DNA of 55,070 nt from Selenomonadales bacterium (GTDB lineage: Bacteria > Bacillota > Negativicutes > Selenomonadales > Selenomonadaceae), in the NCBI GenBank assembly GCA_900769615.1, contig CAAGHH010000017.1, positions 1 through 55,070 of the forward strand, in the 5' to 3' direction. The position numbers were made by a program, and so were the translations under genes. Shown piece after piece: positions 41,746 to 49,451 of the stretch. The notes beneath the pieces are model-generated. The model searched no databases. It was not told the DNA's origin and saw nothing but the letters and a program-made list of their open reading frames with translations. Each line of letters starts with the position of its first letter. Positions within the stretch are counted from its first letter, which is position 1.

Positions 41746-41779
41746 AAAACCACTTTCACTAAAGGTGAGGGTGGTTTTT
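41746..41779 (+). terminator. Terminator after the aminotransferase gene
   Basis: AAAACCACTTTCACT / GGTGAGGGTGGTTTT, 15 pairs with three G-U, 3-base loop, T tail. Confidence 0.82.
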
Positions 41780-41799
41780 ATGGTTTAGCAAAAAGAATT

Positions 41800-41828
41800 T
41801 TGAATTAGTAAAGCTGGTGTAGTAATAT
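41800..41828 (+). promoter_or_regulatory. Predicted promoter of the dehydrogenase gene
   Basis: TTGAAT (41800-41805), 17-base spacer, TAATAT (41823-41828). Confidence 0.5.
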
Positions 41829-41866
41829 ATTAATATAGAGTTATTCGTAATGGGAGGCCGGATATT

Positions 41867-42736
41867 ATGACTATAAATAAAATAGGTTTTATTGGTATTG
41901 GTGTTATGGGAAGCAGTATGGCAAGACATCTGCAGCAGGCAGGCTATGAGCTGGGTATTTATACTAGAACCAAGTCCAAGGCTCAGGCTTTATTAGATGA
42001 TGGCATGCAATGGTATGAAACTCCGGCTAAGCTGGCAGCAGCTTCGCAGGTAGTGATTACTATGGTAGGCTATCCCAAGGATGTAGAGGAAGTTTATCTA
42101 GGAGAGCAAGGGGTGCTTTCGACTAAATCAGGCGGTTATATTGTCGATATGACTACCTCTAGTCCGATATTGGCTCAAAAAATATATGCAGCAGCTAAAA
42201 GCAAGGGTGTTGCTTCATTAGATGCACCGGTATCGGGGGGCGACTTGGGTGCTCGCAATGCCACGCTGGCTATTATGGTTGGTGGCGATGAAGCAGATTT
42301 TCAGGCACTGCTGCCCGTATTTCAGGCTATGGGCAAGACGATTAACTATTTTGGCGCAGCTGGCAGTGGACAGTATACCAAAATGGCTAATCAGATTGCT
42401 ATTGCTGCTGGTATGATGGCGGTAGCCGAATCCTTAGTTTATGCTAATAAAATGGGGTTGGATACTAAGAAGGTGTTAGAGACCATTGAAACCGGTGCAG
42501 CTGGTTCTTGGTCTCTATCAAATTTAGGCAGAAGGATGCTGGCTAAGGATTATAAGCCAGGCTTCTATATTAAGCATTTTATCAAGGATATGCGAATCGC
42601 TATTGAAACTGCGCATGAGGCTGGGCTGATGCTGCCAGGTTTGGAAAAGGCCAAGGAGCTTTATGACGAGCTAGCTGAAAAGGGAATGGAAAATAAAGGT
42701 ACTCAGGCTATCATTCAGTGGTATTTAACTAAATAA
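41867..42736 (+). CDS. NAD(P)-dependent beta-hydroxyacid dehydrogenase
   Basis: The 289-residue enzyme is of the 3-hydroxyisobutyrate / tartronate-semialdehyde reductase family. It begins GFIGIGVMGSSMARHLQQAG (Rossmann), has DAPVSGGDLGARNATLAIMVGG (substrate loop), and the catalytic Lys in GSGQYTKMANQ. These enzymes oxidise or reduce short beta-hydroxyacids; the substrate is not determined by sequence. TGGGAGG precedes the ATG. It is flanked by terminators and likely monocistronic. Confidence 0.9.
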   Translation: MTINKIGFIGIGVMGSSMARHLQQAGYELGIYTRTKSKAQALLDDGMQWYETPAKLAAASQVVITMVGYPKDVEEVYLGEQGVLSTKSGGYIVDMTTSSPILAQKIYAAAKSKGVASLDAPVSGGDLGARNATLAIMVGGDEADFQALLPVFQAMGKTINYFGAAGSGQYTKMANQIAIAAGMMAVAESLVYANKMGLDTKKVLETIETGAAGSWSLSNLGRRMLAKDYKPGFYIKHFIKDMRIAIETAHEAGLMLPGLEKAKELYDELAEKGMENKGTQAIIQWYLTK

Positions 42737-42768
42737 ATCTGATTCTGGAAGATTTCTTTCACGGAAAT

Positions 42769-42806
42769 AAAGGCACATTGCTGAGACAAGCAGTGTGTCT
42801 TTTATT
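42769..42806 (+). terminator. Terminator after the dehydrogenase gene
   Basis: AAAGGCACATTGCT / AGCAGTGTGTCTTT (two G-U pairs) followed by TTATTTT. Confidence 0.8.
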
Positions 42807-42841
42807 TTACTTATGTGATTAATATATTTAGCAAAAATGAA

Positions 42842-42870
42842 TTGAAAAAGTTAATTATAAGTGTTAAAAT
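42842..42870 (+). promoter_or_regulatory. Predicted promoter of the metal ATPase operon
   Basis: TTGAAA (42842-42847), 17-base spacer, TAAAAT (42865-42870). No recognised metal-regulator operator or regulator gene is nearby. Confidence 0.6.
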
Positions 42871-42926
42871 AAAATCAACGAATGAACAGATACTCATATA
42901 TTAATTTTATGGAAGGAGCCTATAAG

Positions 42927-44810
42927 ATGAATCGAAAACAAAAGAAAAATTTTATTCGCATATTAATTTCCGTCCTCTTACTGGTCATATTAAGTTATAT
43001 GCCGATTGCTGGTGTTAGCCGAACGTTAGCTTATTTAGTGCCGTATATTATCATTGGTTATGATGTTTTGTTAAAAGCTGGCAAGGGACTAAGAAACCGG
43101 CAGCCGTTTGATGAGTGTCTGCTGATGGCGGTGGCAACTATCGGGGCGATGGCATTAGCCATATATGCGGATGGCGATTATACTGAAGCGATTGCTGTTA
43201 TGCTTTTTTATCAAGTTGGTGAGTTATTTGAGTCCTACGCTGTAGGGCGCAGTCGCCGCAATATAAGCAATTTAATGGATATCCGCCCAGATTATGCTAA
43301 TATTGAAGATGCCAATGGCAGCTTGACTAAAGTAGATCCTGATGAAGTAGCGATTGGCAGTACAATCGTTGTCAAGCCTGGGGAGAAAATACCGCTTGAT
43401 GGTGTAGTTATTTCAGGCGCAGCTAGCCTTAATACTATCGCCTTAACTGGTGAGAGCCGTCCACGGGATGTAAAGACCGGTGATGAGGTCTTAAGCGGCT
43501 CGATCAATAGTAATGGTGTGCTAAAAATTACAACTACCAAGGAATTTGAAGAATCAACTGCTAGCAGGATTTTGGAATTGGTAGAAGAAGCTAGCTCGCG
43601 TAAGGCTAAATCAGAACGGTTCATTGCTAAATTTGCCAGAATTTATACCCCTATAGTAGTTTATGCAGCGATAGCTCTTTTTATATTGCCGCCTTTGGTG
43701 CGAGTGCTTTTCCTTGATTTGTCAGCAGATTTCGGTACTTGGCTTTATCGGGCTTTGATTTTTTTGGTTATCAGCTGTCCTTGTGCCTTGGTTATAAGTA
43801 TACCATTAAGTTTTTTTGCGGGTATCGGTGGGGCCAGCCGGCAGGGGGTGCTCGTTAAAGGCGCTAATTACTTAGAAACATTAGCTGAAGTTGCTACGGT
43901 AGTTTTTGATAAAACTGGTACATTAACGAAAGGCGTATTTGCTGTAACTGCTGTTCATCCAGAGATGATAAGCGAAAAAGAGCTTTTGCATATGGCAGCG
44001 CATGTCGAAAGATTTTCCACGCATCCAATTGCTGAATCGCTGCGCAATGCGTATGAACAGGAAAATGATGATTGTAAAATCGAGGCTACGGAGGAAATCG
44101 CTGGTCAGGGTATACAGGCTAAAATAAATGGAAAAATGGTTTGTGTCGGCAATAGCAAGCTGATGGAGGCAATAGGTGCTAAATGGCATGATTGCGAAAA
44201 TACAGGAACGGTTGTCCATGTAGCAATTGATGGCAGCTATGTTGGTCATATTGTTATTTCGGATGTAATAAAGGAGCATTCTAAAGAAGCTATAGCTGCT
44301 TTACGCAAAAATGGCATTAAAGCAACAGTTATGCTGACAGGTGATAATAAAAAAGTAGCTGATAGTGTAGCTGGTGAACTGAATATAACTAAAGTCTATA
44401 GTGAATTATTGCCACAGGATAAAGTTGCCAAGGTGGAAGAACTTTTAGCTGATACTGCTAGAAAGGGAAAATTAGCTTTTGTTGGCGATGGAATAAATGA
44501 TGCGCCGGTACTATCGCGGGCTGATGTAGGGATTGCAATGGGCGCAATGGGCTCGGATGCTGCTATTGAAGCAGCTGATATTGTGCTGATGGATGATGAC
44601 CCGCAAAAAATAGCTGTTGCGCAAAGAATAGCCCGGAAAACGCTCAGAATAGTGCATGAAAATATTGTGTTTTCTATCGGCATAAAGGTACTGGTTATGA
44701 TTTTAGGTGCTATTGGTTTAGCTAATATGTGGGCGGCAATATTTGCTGATGTCGGGGTTATGATTTTAGCAGTATTAAATGCTGTTAGAGCACTGTTTAT
44801 TGAAAAATAA
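42927..44810 (+). CDS. P1B-type heavy-metal ATPase (Zn/Cd/Pb class) without HMA domain
   Basis: The 627-residue membrane pump has the metal-binding CPC of helix 6 (C284-P-C286), the phosphorylated Asp 328 in DKTGTLTKG, the HP motif (STHPIAES) and the hinge GDGINDAPVLSRADVG. A Lys followed by DVG in the last helices (IKVLVM then FADVG) is typical of the Zn/Cd/Pb (P1B-2) class, so ZntA/CadA-like export is likely. No N-terminal CxxC metal-binding domain is present; a lone HMA protein is encoded next. The ATG at 42927 follows AAGGAG; an upstream ATG at 42882 has none. Confidence 0.93.
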   Translation: MNRKQKKNFIRILISVLLLVILSYMPIAGVSRTLAYLVPYIIIGYDVLLKAGKGLRNRQPFDECLLMAVATIGAMALAIYADGDYTEAIAVMLFYQVGELFESYAVGRSRRNISNLMDIRPDYANIEDANGSLTKVDPDEVAIGSTIVVKPGEKIPLDGVVISGAASLNTIALTGESRPRDVKTGDEVLSGSINSNGVLKITTTKEFEESTASRILELVEEASSRKAKSERFIAKFARIYTPIVVYAAIALFILPPLVRVLFLDLSADFGTWLYRALIFLVISCPCALVISIPLSFFAGIGGASRQGVLVKGANYLETLAEVATVVFDKTGTLTKGVFAVTAVHPEMISEKELLHMAAHVERFSTHPIAESLRNAYEQENDDCKIEATEEIAGQGIQAKINGKMVCVGNSKLMEAIGAKWHDCENTGTVVHVAIDGSYVGHIVISDVIKEHSKEAIAALRKNGIKATVMLTGDNKKVADSVAGELNITKVYSELLPQDKVAKVEELLADTARKGKLAFVGDGINDAPVLSRADVGIAMGAMGSDAAIEAADIVLMDDDPQKIAVAQRIARKTLRIVHENIVFSIGIKVLVMILGAIGLANMWAAIFADVGVMILAVLNAVRALFIEK

Positions 44811-44849
44811 AATATTAAATATATATTTTTAGAAGGGAAGGTATTTATC

Positions 44850-45068
44850 ATGAAAAAAACCTATAAAATTGAAGTGGATTGTGCTAATTGTGCTAATAAA
44901 ATGGAGGAAGCAGCCAAGAAAATAACTGGAGTAAAAGATGTGAATGTTAACTTTATGCTCTTAAAAATGAAGGTTGAATTTAAAGATGGTTATGAGCCGC
45001 AAAAGGTTATGCCAGAAGTTTTACAAAGCTGTCGTAAAATAGAAAGTGATTGCGAAATTTATTTTTAA
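44850..45068 (+). CDS. Stand-alone HMA metal-binding protein
   Basis: This 72-residue heavy-metal-associated domain has the metal site VDCANCANKME (C11, C14) and a ferredoxin-like beta-alpha-beta pattern. It is 39 bases after the ATPase, which itself lacks an HMA domain, so it is probably the pump's detached metal donor or sensor. Copper chaperones (CopZ) have a similar fold, but the partner class suggests zinc or cadmium. GAAGGGAAGG precedes the ATG. Confidence 0.9.
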   Translation: MKKTYKIEVDCANCANKMEEAAKKITGVKDVNVNFMLLKMKVEFKDGYEPQKVMPEVLQSCRKIESDCEIYF

Positions 45069-45075
45069 TACAGAT

Positions 45076-45109
45076 AAAAGAGGACTTGCAAATTAACAAG
45101 TCCTCTTTT
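45076..45109. terminator. Terminator between convergent HMA gene and rqcH
   Basis: Perfect 13-bp stem AAAAGAGGACTTG / CAAGTCCTCTTTT with A and T flanks on each side, so it can act on both strands. Confidence 0.85.
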
Positions 45110-45163
45110 GCTGATTATATAGCTTACTATCAAATTAGCAGCAAAGAAACTAAAAAATATTAC

Positions 45164-46921
45164 TTAAATATTGCTCTGAGTTAGCAGCTGGTTGAGTTCA
45201 GCTTCATCTGGTGTTACATAGAGTGTTTTTTGATTGGTAAAAATAACAAAACCTGGTTTGCTGCCAGATGGCTTTTTTACATAACGAACTTCGGTATAGT
45301 CAACAGGAATCTTAGACGAACCTTGTGCTTTGCTGAAATGAGCAGCCAAATTAGCAGCCAGCATAATATCATCATCAGTTAGCTCGTTGCCACCATTGCG
45401 CAAGATGACGTGTGAGCCGGGAATATCTTTAGCATGAAACCACGTATCATTGAAGCTGGCGGTTTTAAAGGTCAGTTTATCATTTTGGTAATTATTTTTA
45501 CCAATCAGGATAACAAGTCCATCCTTGGTCTGCAACCGGAAGGGGTGTGATGGCTTATCATTATTCTTGCGCTTGAGTTTTTCTCGTAAATAGCCGGTTT
45601 CTACCAGCTCGTTGTGAATTTCAGCGATTTCGCCAAGGCTAGCGGAAGCGGCAAGTGATGTTTCAATGCTTTCGAGGTAGGTGATGCTGTCTAAACATTC
45701 TTGCCGCTGCTGACGCAAAAGCTGCCGACCGCGTTTTAGTTTGTCGTATTTTTTATAGCAGGCTTGCATGTTTTGAACAATAGAGAAGCGCTGATCAAGC
45801 GGAATAGTAATAGTTTCGCCGGATTCACTGTAAATGTCAGCTACGGTTATTTCCTTATCAGCATGATCCTTAAATTGATATTGATAGGTCATGATATTAT
45901 CACCGCGGACTTTATATAGATCAGCGTTTTCAGCAGCAGCGATTTCATCATCAAGTTTGGTTAGTTTATTTTCAGCACGATTGAGTTCATTTTTTACTAG
46001 CTTGCGGAAACGGTCTTTATCAGGCAAAACATAATTGCCAGCTAATTTATCAGCATACTCAAGCATTTGACTGACTGAATCGTATTTTAAGATGGTATTA
46101 TCAGCTAAATAATGCAGTGGAAAGGCACTCATAGCGAGAATTTTTTTATTACTATCAATGATAAGTACCGATTCAGTTGAAGGACTATTGGCTTCAGCGG
46201 AGATTTCTTTTAAGGCGCTGGCAATTGAGGTAAAATCAGCGTCGTCAAGGGTGTTAAGACGGGTGCTTGGAGCTAATCCTGCTAAAAAACAGGTTTCTTT
46301 TACTGATACTGGTCCAAAACCTAGGCAGGTATTTAAGATGGCTTTATCCAGGCGAGCCTCTAAATCTAGTTTCACGCGGTCCATGATAGCAGTAAGACTA
46401 TCAGTAAAAATATTTAATTTATCCTGCATTGGCGGCAATATATAATTATCACCGGGTAAAACTGTCCGTACTCTGCTGCTGTTGGTACCGATTTTACGCA
46501 TAGCGTCAATTATTTGCTCATCTTGAATGAGTATGATATTACTGTATTTTCCCATAAGTTCCAGGACTAGAGTTTTAGTGACAATTTTGCCACCAGCGGC
46601 GATGGAGTCAATGTCGATTAAAAGCAGTCGATCTAGTCCATACTGGCGGATATTAGCAATACGACCGGTTTCCAGTTGTTTGCGAAGAACCATACAAAAC
46701 ACGGGCGGTTCGGGCGGATTTTCTAGATTCTTAGTCAGAATATGTGCCGAAGGATTTTGGGAGTTAATGGAAATATGTAACAAATAATTCTGTCCTGGCT
46801 GGCGCACGGATAGAATTATTGATTGTTTGTTAGGCTGGGTTATTTTATCAATGCGGCCACCAGCTAATAGATTATTAAGCTCTTTTGTCAAGGTGTACAT
46901 CGAAAAACCGTCAAGACTCAT
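45164..46921 (-). CDS. rqcH: Rqc2/NFACT ribosome quality-control protein RqcH
   Basis: RqcH binds stalled 50S-peptidyl-tRNA and recruits tRNA-Ala to add C-terminal alanine tails that mark the chain for decay. The 585-residue protein has NFACT-N (MYTLTKELNNLLAGGRIDKI, SINSQNPSAHIL), a helical coiled-coil middle, and the NFACT-R/DUF814 domain with WFHAKDIPGSHVILRNGG. It was formerly annotated as fibronectin-binding protein. The ATG at 46921 is chosen because a GAGGCG site precedes it and the protein starts MSLDGFSMYTLTKEL; a frame from 46954 has an atypical basic extension. Confidence 0.93.
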   Translation of the reverse strand: MSLDGFSMYTLTKELNNLLAGGRIDKITQPNKQSIILSVRQPGQNYLLHISINSQNPSAHILTKNLENPPEPPVFCMVLRKQLETGRIANIRQYGLDRLLLIDIDSIAAGGKIVTKTLVLELMGKYSNIILIQDEQIIDAMRKIGTNSSRVRTVLPGDNYILPPMQDKLNIFTDSLTAIMDRVKLDLEARLDKAILNTCLGFGPVSVKETCFLAGLAPSTRLNTLDDADFTSIASALKEISAEANSPSTESVLIIDSNKKILAMSAFPLHYLADNTILKYDSVSQMLEYADKLAGNYVLPDKDRFRKLVKNELNRAENKLTKLDDEIAAAENADLYKVRGDNIMTYQYQFKDHADKEITVADIYSESGETITIPLDQRFSIVQNMQACYKKYDKLKRGRQLLRQQRQECLDSITYLESIETSLAASASLGEIAEIHNELVETGYLREKLKRKNNDKPSHPFRLQTKDGLVILIGKNNYQNDKLTFKTASFNDTWFHAKDIPGSHVILRNGGNELTDDDIMLAANLAAHFSKAQGSSKIPVDYTEVRYVKKPSGSKPGFVIFTNQKTLYVTPDEAELNQLLTQSNI

Positions 46922-47062
46922 TATTCTTCGCCTCTTTCTAAAATATGTTAACAACTCATTATAACGCTAATAGCGGCTTTTTCCAACTCCTACTATCATG
47001 CTGGGAAGCTTCTTGTTAATTGGGGGAATGATTCGTTGTAACAATAATGGGTAAAGAAAAAG

Positions 47063-47091
47063 CTTGCAAAATCAGCAAATTATGCTATACT
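47063..47091 (+). promoter_or_regulatory. Promoter running directly into a terminator hairpin
   Basis: CTTGCA (47063-47068), 17-base spacer, TATACT (47086-47091) within the TATGCTATACT core also used by rimP and rpsO. The predicted start of transcription (about 47098) is right at the foot of the terminator stem. Confidence 0.65.
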
Positions 47092-47099
47092 TTGTACAT

Positions 47100-47145
47100 A
47101 AAGACACGCAATGGAGCGCAAAACTTCGTTGGCGTGTCTTTTTTT
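47100..47145 (+). terminator. Strong terminator-like hairpin at the 5' end of a transcript
   Basis: AAAGACACGC / GCGTGTCTTT (47100-47109 with 47132-47141), extended inward by AA/TT and GGAG/CTTC, and followed by a T run to 47145. No gene lies between it and the promoter. It may end a tiny RNA of about 48 bases or attenuate the gene at 47175. The remaining gap from 46922 shows nothing else. Confidence 0.75.
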
Positions 47146-47174
47146 ATGGTACTTGATAGAAAGGATGAAGCCTT

Positions 47175-47546
47175 ATGATTAGTTTTCCAACATTTTTAGA
47201 ACTTGAAGCCAAACGTGATGAAGTTAATGGCCGCTTTCATCGGGAAACAGAACCTTTGCTAATTGAGCGCTTTCAGCAATTTGGTTTTAAACCGCAAAGT
47301 GAAAATGATAAGAATCACATGATATTAACGGAAAAAAGTACCAATAATAACTATTTGCTGGAATTAAAGCCTTATGAAATAATTGTTGAGTTTGAACATG
47401 TAAAAACTGGTGAACGCATAAAAATATGTGAAATCACTAATTTTGCCTTGAGCGCCCATACGATTATGAACATAGTAATTGCTTCGGTTGACAGCTGGTT
47501 GCAATACGGCGTGGTTTATGACTATGTAAATGCTCAGCAGCATTAA
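47175..47546 (+). CDS. Unrecognised 123-residue protein
   Basis: The protein is not recognised. It is a soluble mixed alpha/beta protein without a signal peptide or membrane segment. It starts with a charged helix (FLELEAKRDEVNGRF) followed by strands (NNYLLELKPYEIIVEFEHV) and ends with an apparent helix and a Trp-Tyr rich end (VDSWLQYGVVYDYV). AAAGGATG precedes the ATG. It has its own promoter-hairpin upstream and terminator downstream. The reading frame, ribosome site and codon use support a real gene. Confidence 0.75.
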   Translation: MISFPTFLELEAKRDEVNGRFHRETEPLLIERFQQFGFKPQSENDKNHMILTEKSTNNNYLLELKPYEIIVEFEHVKTGERIKICEITNFALSAHTIMNIVIASVDSWLQYGVVYDYVNAQQH

Positions 47547-47568
47547 TGAACTTTATAATAGTAAAATT

Positions 47569-47606
47569 AAAGGCGGCACCATAAAAAGATGGTGACCGTC
47601 TTTTTT
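47569..47606 (+). terminator. Terminator after the 123-residue gene
   Basis: AAAGGCGGCACCAT pairs with ATGGTGACCGTCTTT apart from one bulge, followed by TTTTTT. Confidence 0.82.
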
Positions 47607-47640
47607 ATAGTTTTAACTAACTGATGTTGCTAAACTTGCA

Positions 47641-47669
47641 TTGTGCTTGAATAGTCATTGTGATAAAAT
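47641..47669 (+). promoter_or_regulatory. Predicted promoter of the 47710-52510 gene run
   Basis: TTGTGC (47641-47646), 17-base spacer, TAAAAT (47664-47669). Confidence 0.45.
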
Positions 47670-47709
47670 GAGCAGGATAAGATATGTTAGATAGGGGCTT
47701 AAATTACAG

Positions 47710-48450
47710 GTGAAAGAGGAAACGATAGCCAAGGTAAAGGAAGAAACTGATAATTGGGCGTATATGCAAAATCTTCCGGCTAGCTGGCATGGGTTCACGC
47801 TTGATCGTGGTGTGCATATTGAAAAGGATATGTATGACCTGTATCGCTATTATAATGACGCTGAGCATAAGAGTGTAACGATATATTTTCATGAGGAAAC
47901 CCATGAATACAAGGTTCGCTTAAAAATCGGGTTGATTGAATTTTGCCGTATTGAATTTATAACCGCTAAGCTTACTGTATTTGAAGATCTTTTGATAAAG
48001 CAATTTGAACAAGTTTTAATGGACATGGAAAGCTTCAATATAAACAGTATCAGCAGTATTGTTATTGATAAGGGCATTATGGAATGGGAAGACGCTAAGG
48101 ATCTGCCTGCTAATGCAGAAGGATTTTTGCTGTTTATCCGTCCCCAAGAGCCGGTAAAGATAAATAATGGCTCATATATCGTGATTGATTATGTTGATTT
48201 TGCGCTTGAAAGCAGTTTTACGGTTTATTACAATATTTATCGGGATGAATTTTTTGCTGAAGCGCGTATATGGAATATTCCCGATGTAAATTACGATTTT
48301 GATTCGGCGGATCTTGCTGAATTAAAGGAAAAGTTGCAAGCGAAAATGCTGCCACGGTTAAAGCAAGTGCGAAATTTAGCTGAGCAGGAGGCGGTAAAGC
48401 GGCAGCAAAAAGTCCAAGCAAAGGAAGATTTAAAGCATGATAGTGATTGA
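47710..48450 (+). CDS. Unrecognised protein made of two similar repeats
   Basis: The family is not recognised. The 246 residues contain two related halves beginning at Trp 16 and Trp 126. Each runs W-x4-LPA, then GF, a strand with V-x-I, a YxxYxD-like segment, an S-x-T-x-YY/YF strand pair, and a Leu-rich helix. The C-terminus is a basic, Gln-rich helix. The GTG at 47710 has a poorly placed GGGG upstream, so the true start could be ATG 47764. The 3' end overlaps the next gene by 14 bases, so the two products are probably linked in function. Confidence 0.72.
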   Translation: MKEETIAKVKEETDNWAYMQNLPASWHGFTLDRGVHIEKDMYDLYRYYNDAEHKSVTIYFHEETHEYKVRLKIGLIEFCRIEFITAKLTVFEDLLIKQFEQVLMDMESFNINSISSIVIDKGIMEWEDAKDLPANAEGFLLFIRPQEPVKINNGSYIVIDYVDFALESSFTVYYNIYRDEFFAEARIWNIPDVNYDFDSADLAELKEKLQAKMLPRLKQVRNLAEQEAVKRQQKVQAKEDLKHDSD

Positions 48451-49438
48451 TAAGGCGATATTACATATTTTAGATTTTAAATCCGGAATGACGGTTTATT
48501 CAGATGAAGAACTAACCGTTCAAGGAAGTATTGAAACTTTTTTATTGAAGCACATCGAAAAATCATGGCATAGTCAGGAAGCAAAACCTGGTAAATTTTA
48601 TGATGATAGCAATATGCAGCAGGAATTTAAGGAATATTTAGCTGGTAATATTGATTTTATTGCCTTTTCGAAGAATATAGCTAAAACATTGGAAAATGCT
48701 TTTATTCATGCGGAAGAAATGACATCAGTTGATGTAATTGTAGCTGATGTTCGTATAGATGATAAAAGACAACTGGTGGTTTTTAATTCTAATAGTCATA
48801 TTGGTTATATTCATCAAGTAAATCAAACGGAGAGTGGTATAAGAAATGATATAATAAACCATTATTCGATAATGCCAAATCCTAATCAAAAAATAGCTGA
48901 ATTTGCGTTTATTACTGCTGATAGTAAAGATATTTTAGTTGCTTGCAAGAAGTATACTATTGATGGTAATGCTATTTATGTGTTTCCCGAAATGCTATTA
49001 GAATGTAATTTGGCACCATCGCCTAAAGAAGCAATTAAAAATCTCAGCAAAACAGCGGAGAAAGTAGCCGAAGCCTATGGGCAGGATAAAATTGCTACAG
49101 AAGCGGCGGTAAAGAGCTATGTGACGGAAAACATGCAAGCTGGTGATGAGCTTGATTTAAAGGAAGCTGGCAAGGAATTATTTAAAGGTAATACTGCGAT
49201 GCAGGCTGATTTTGATGCAGCAATAAAAGATGCCGGCTTTACTGAACCAGTAAAAATGAATCAGGAAGCAACGTTAAAGAAAATGTGCAAACATAAATTA
49301 AAAACTGATACTGGTATTGAACTTACGATACCAACCGATTATTTTGCTGATACGGAATTTGTTGAGTTTAATAATAATCCTGATGGTACATTATCGATAA
49401 CATTAAAGCATATATCTAATATCGTAAATCGCAGTTAA
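48437..49438 (+). CDS. NdpA/YejK-like nucleoid-associated protein
   Basis: The 333-residue protein resembles the 37-kDa nucleoid-associated family (PF04245): MIVIDKAILHILDFKSGMTVYS, a central VDVIVADVRIDDKRQLVV segment, and a C-terminal domain with LKTDTGIELTIPTDYF. E. coli YejK/NdpA associates with the nucleoid; its role is poorly known, and members occur in mobile and defence contexts as well as core genomes. The ATG overlaps the repeat protein upstream and AAGGAAG precedes it. hflX follows after 13 bases. Confidence 0.8.
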   Translation: MIVIDKAILHILDFKSGMTVYSDEELTVQGSIETFLLKHIEKSWHSQEAKPGKFYDDSNMQQEFKEYLAGNIDFIAFSKNIAKTLENAFIHAEEMTSVDVIVADVRIDDKRQLVVFNSNSHIGYIHQVNQTESGIRNDIINHYSIMPNPNQKIAEFAFITADSKDILVACKKYTIDGNAIYVFPEMLLECNLAPSPKEAIKNLSKTAEKVAEAYGQDKIATEAAVKSYVTENMQAGDELDLKEAGKELFKGNTAMQADFDAAIKDAGFTEPVKMNQEATLKKMCKHKLKTDTGIELTIPTDYFADTEFVEFNNNPDGTLSITLKHISNIVNRS

Positions 49439-49451
49439 AAGGGGATAATTT

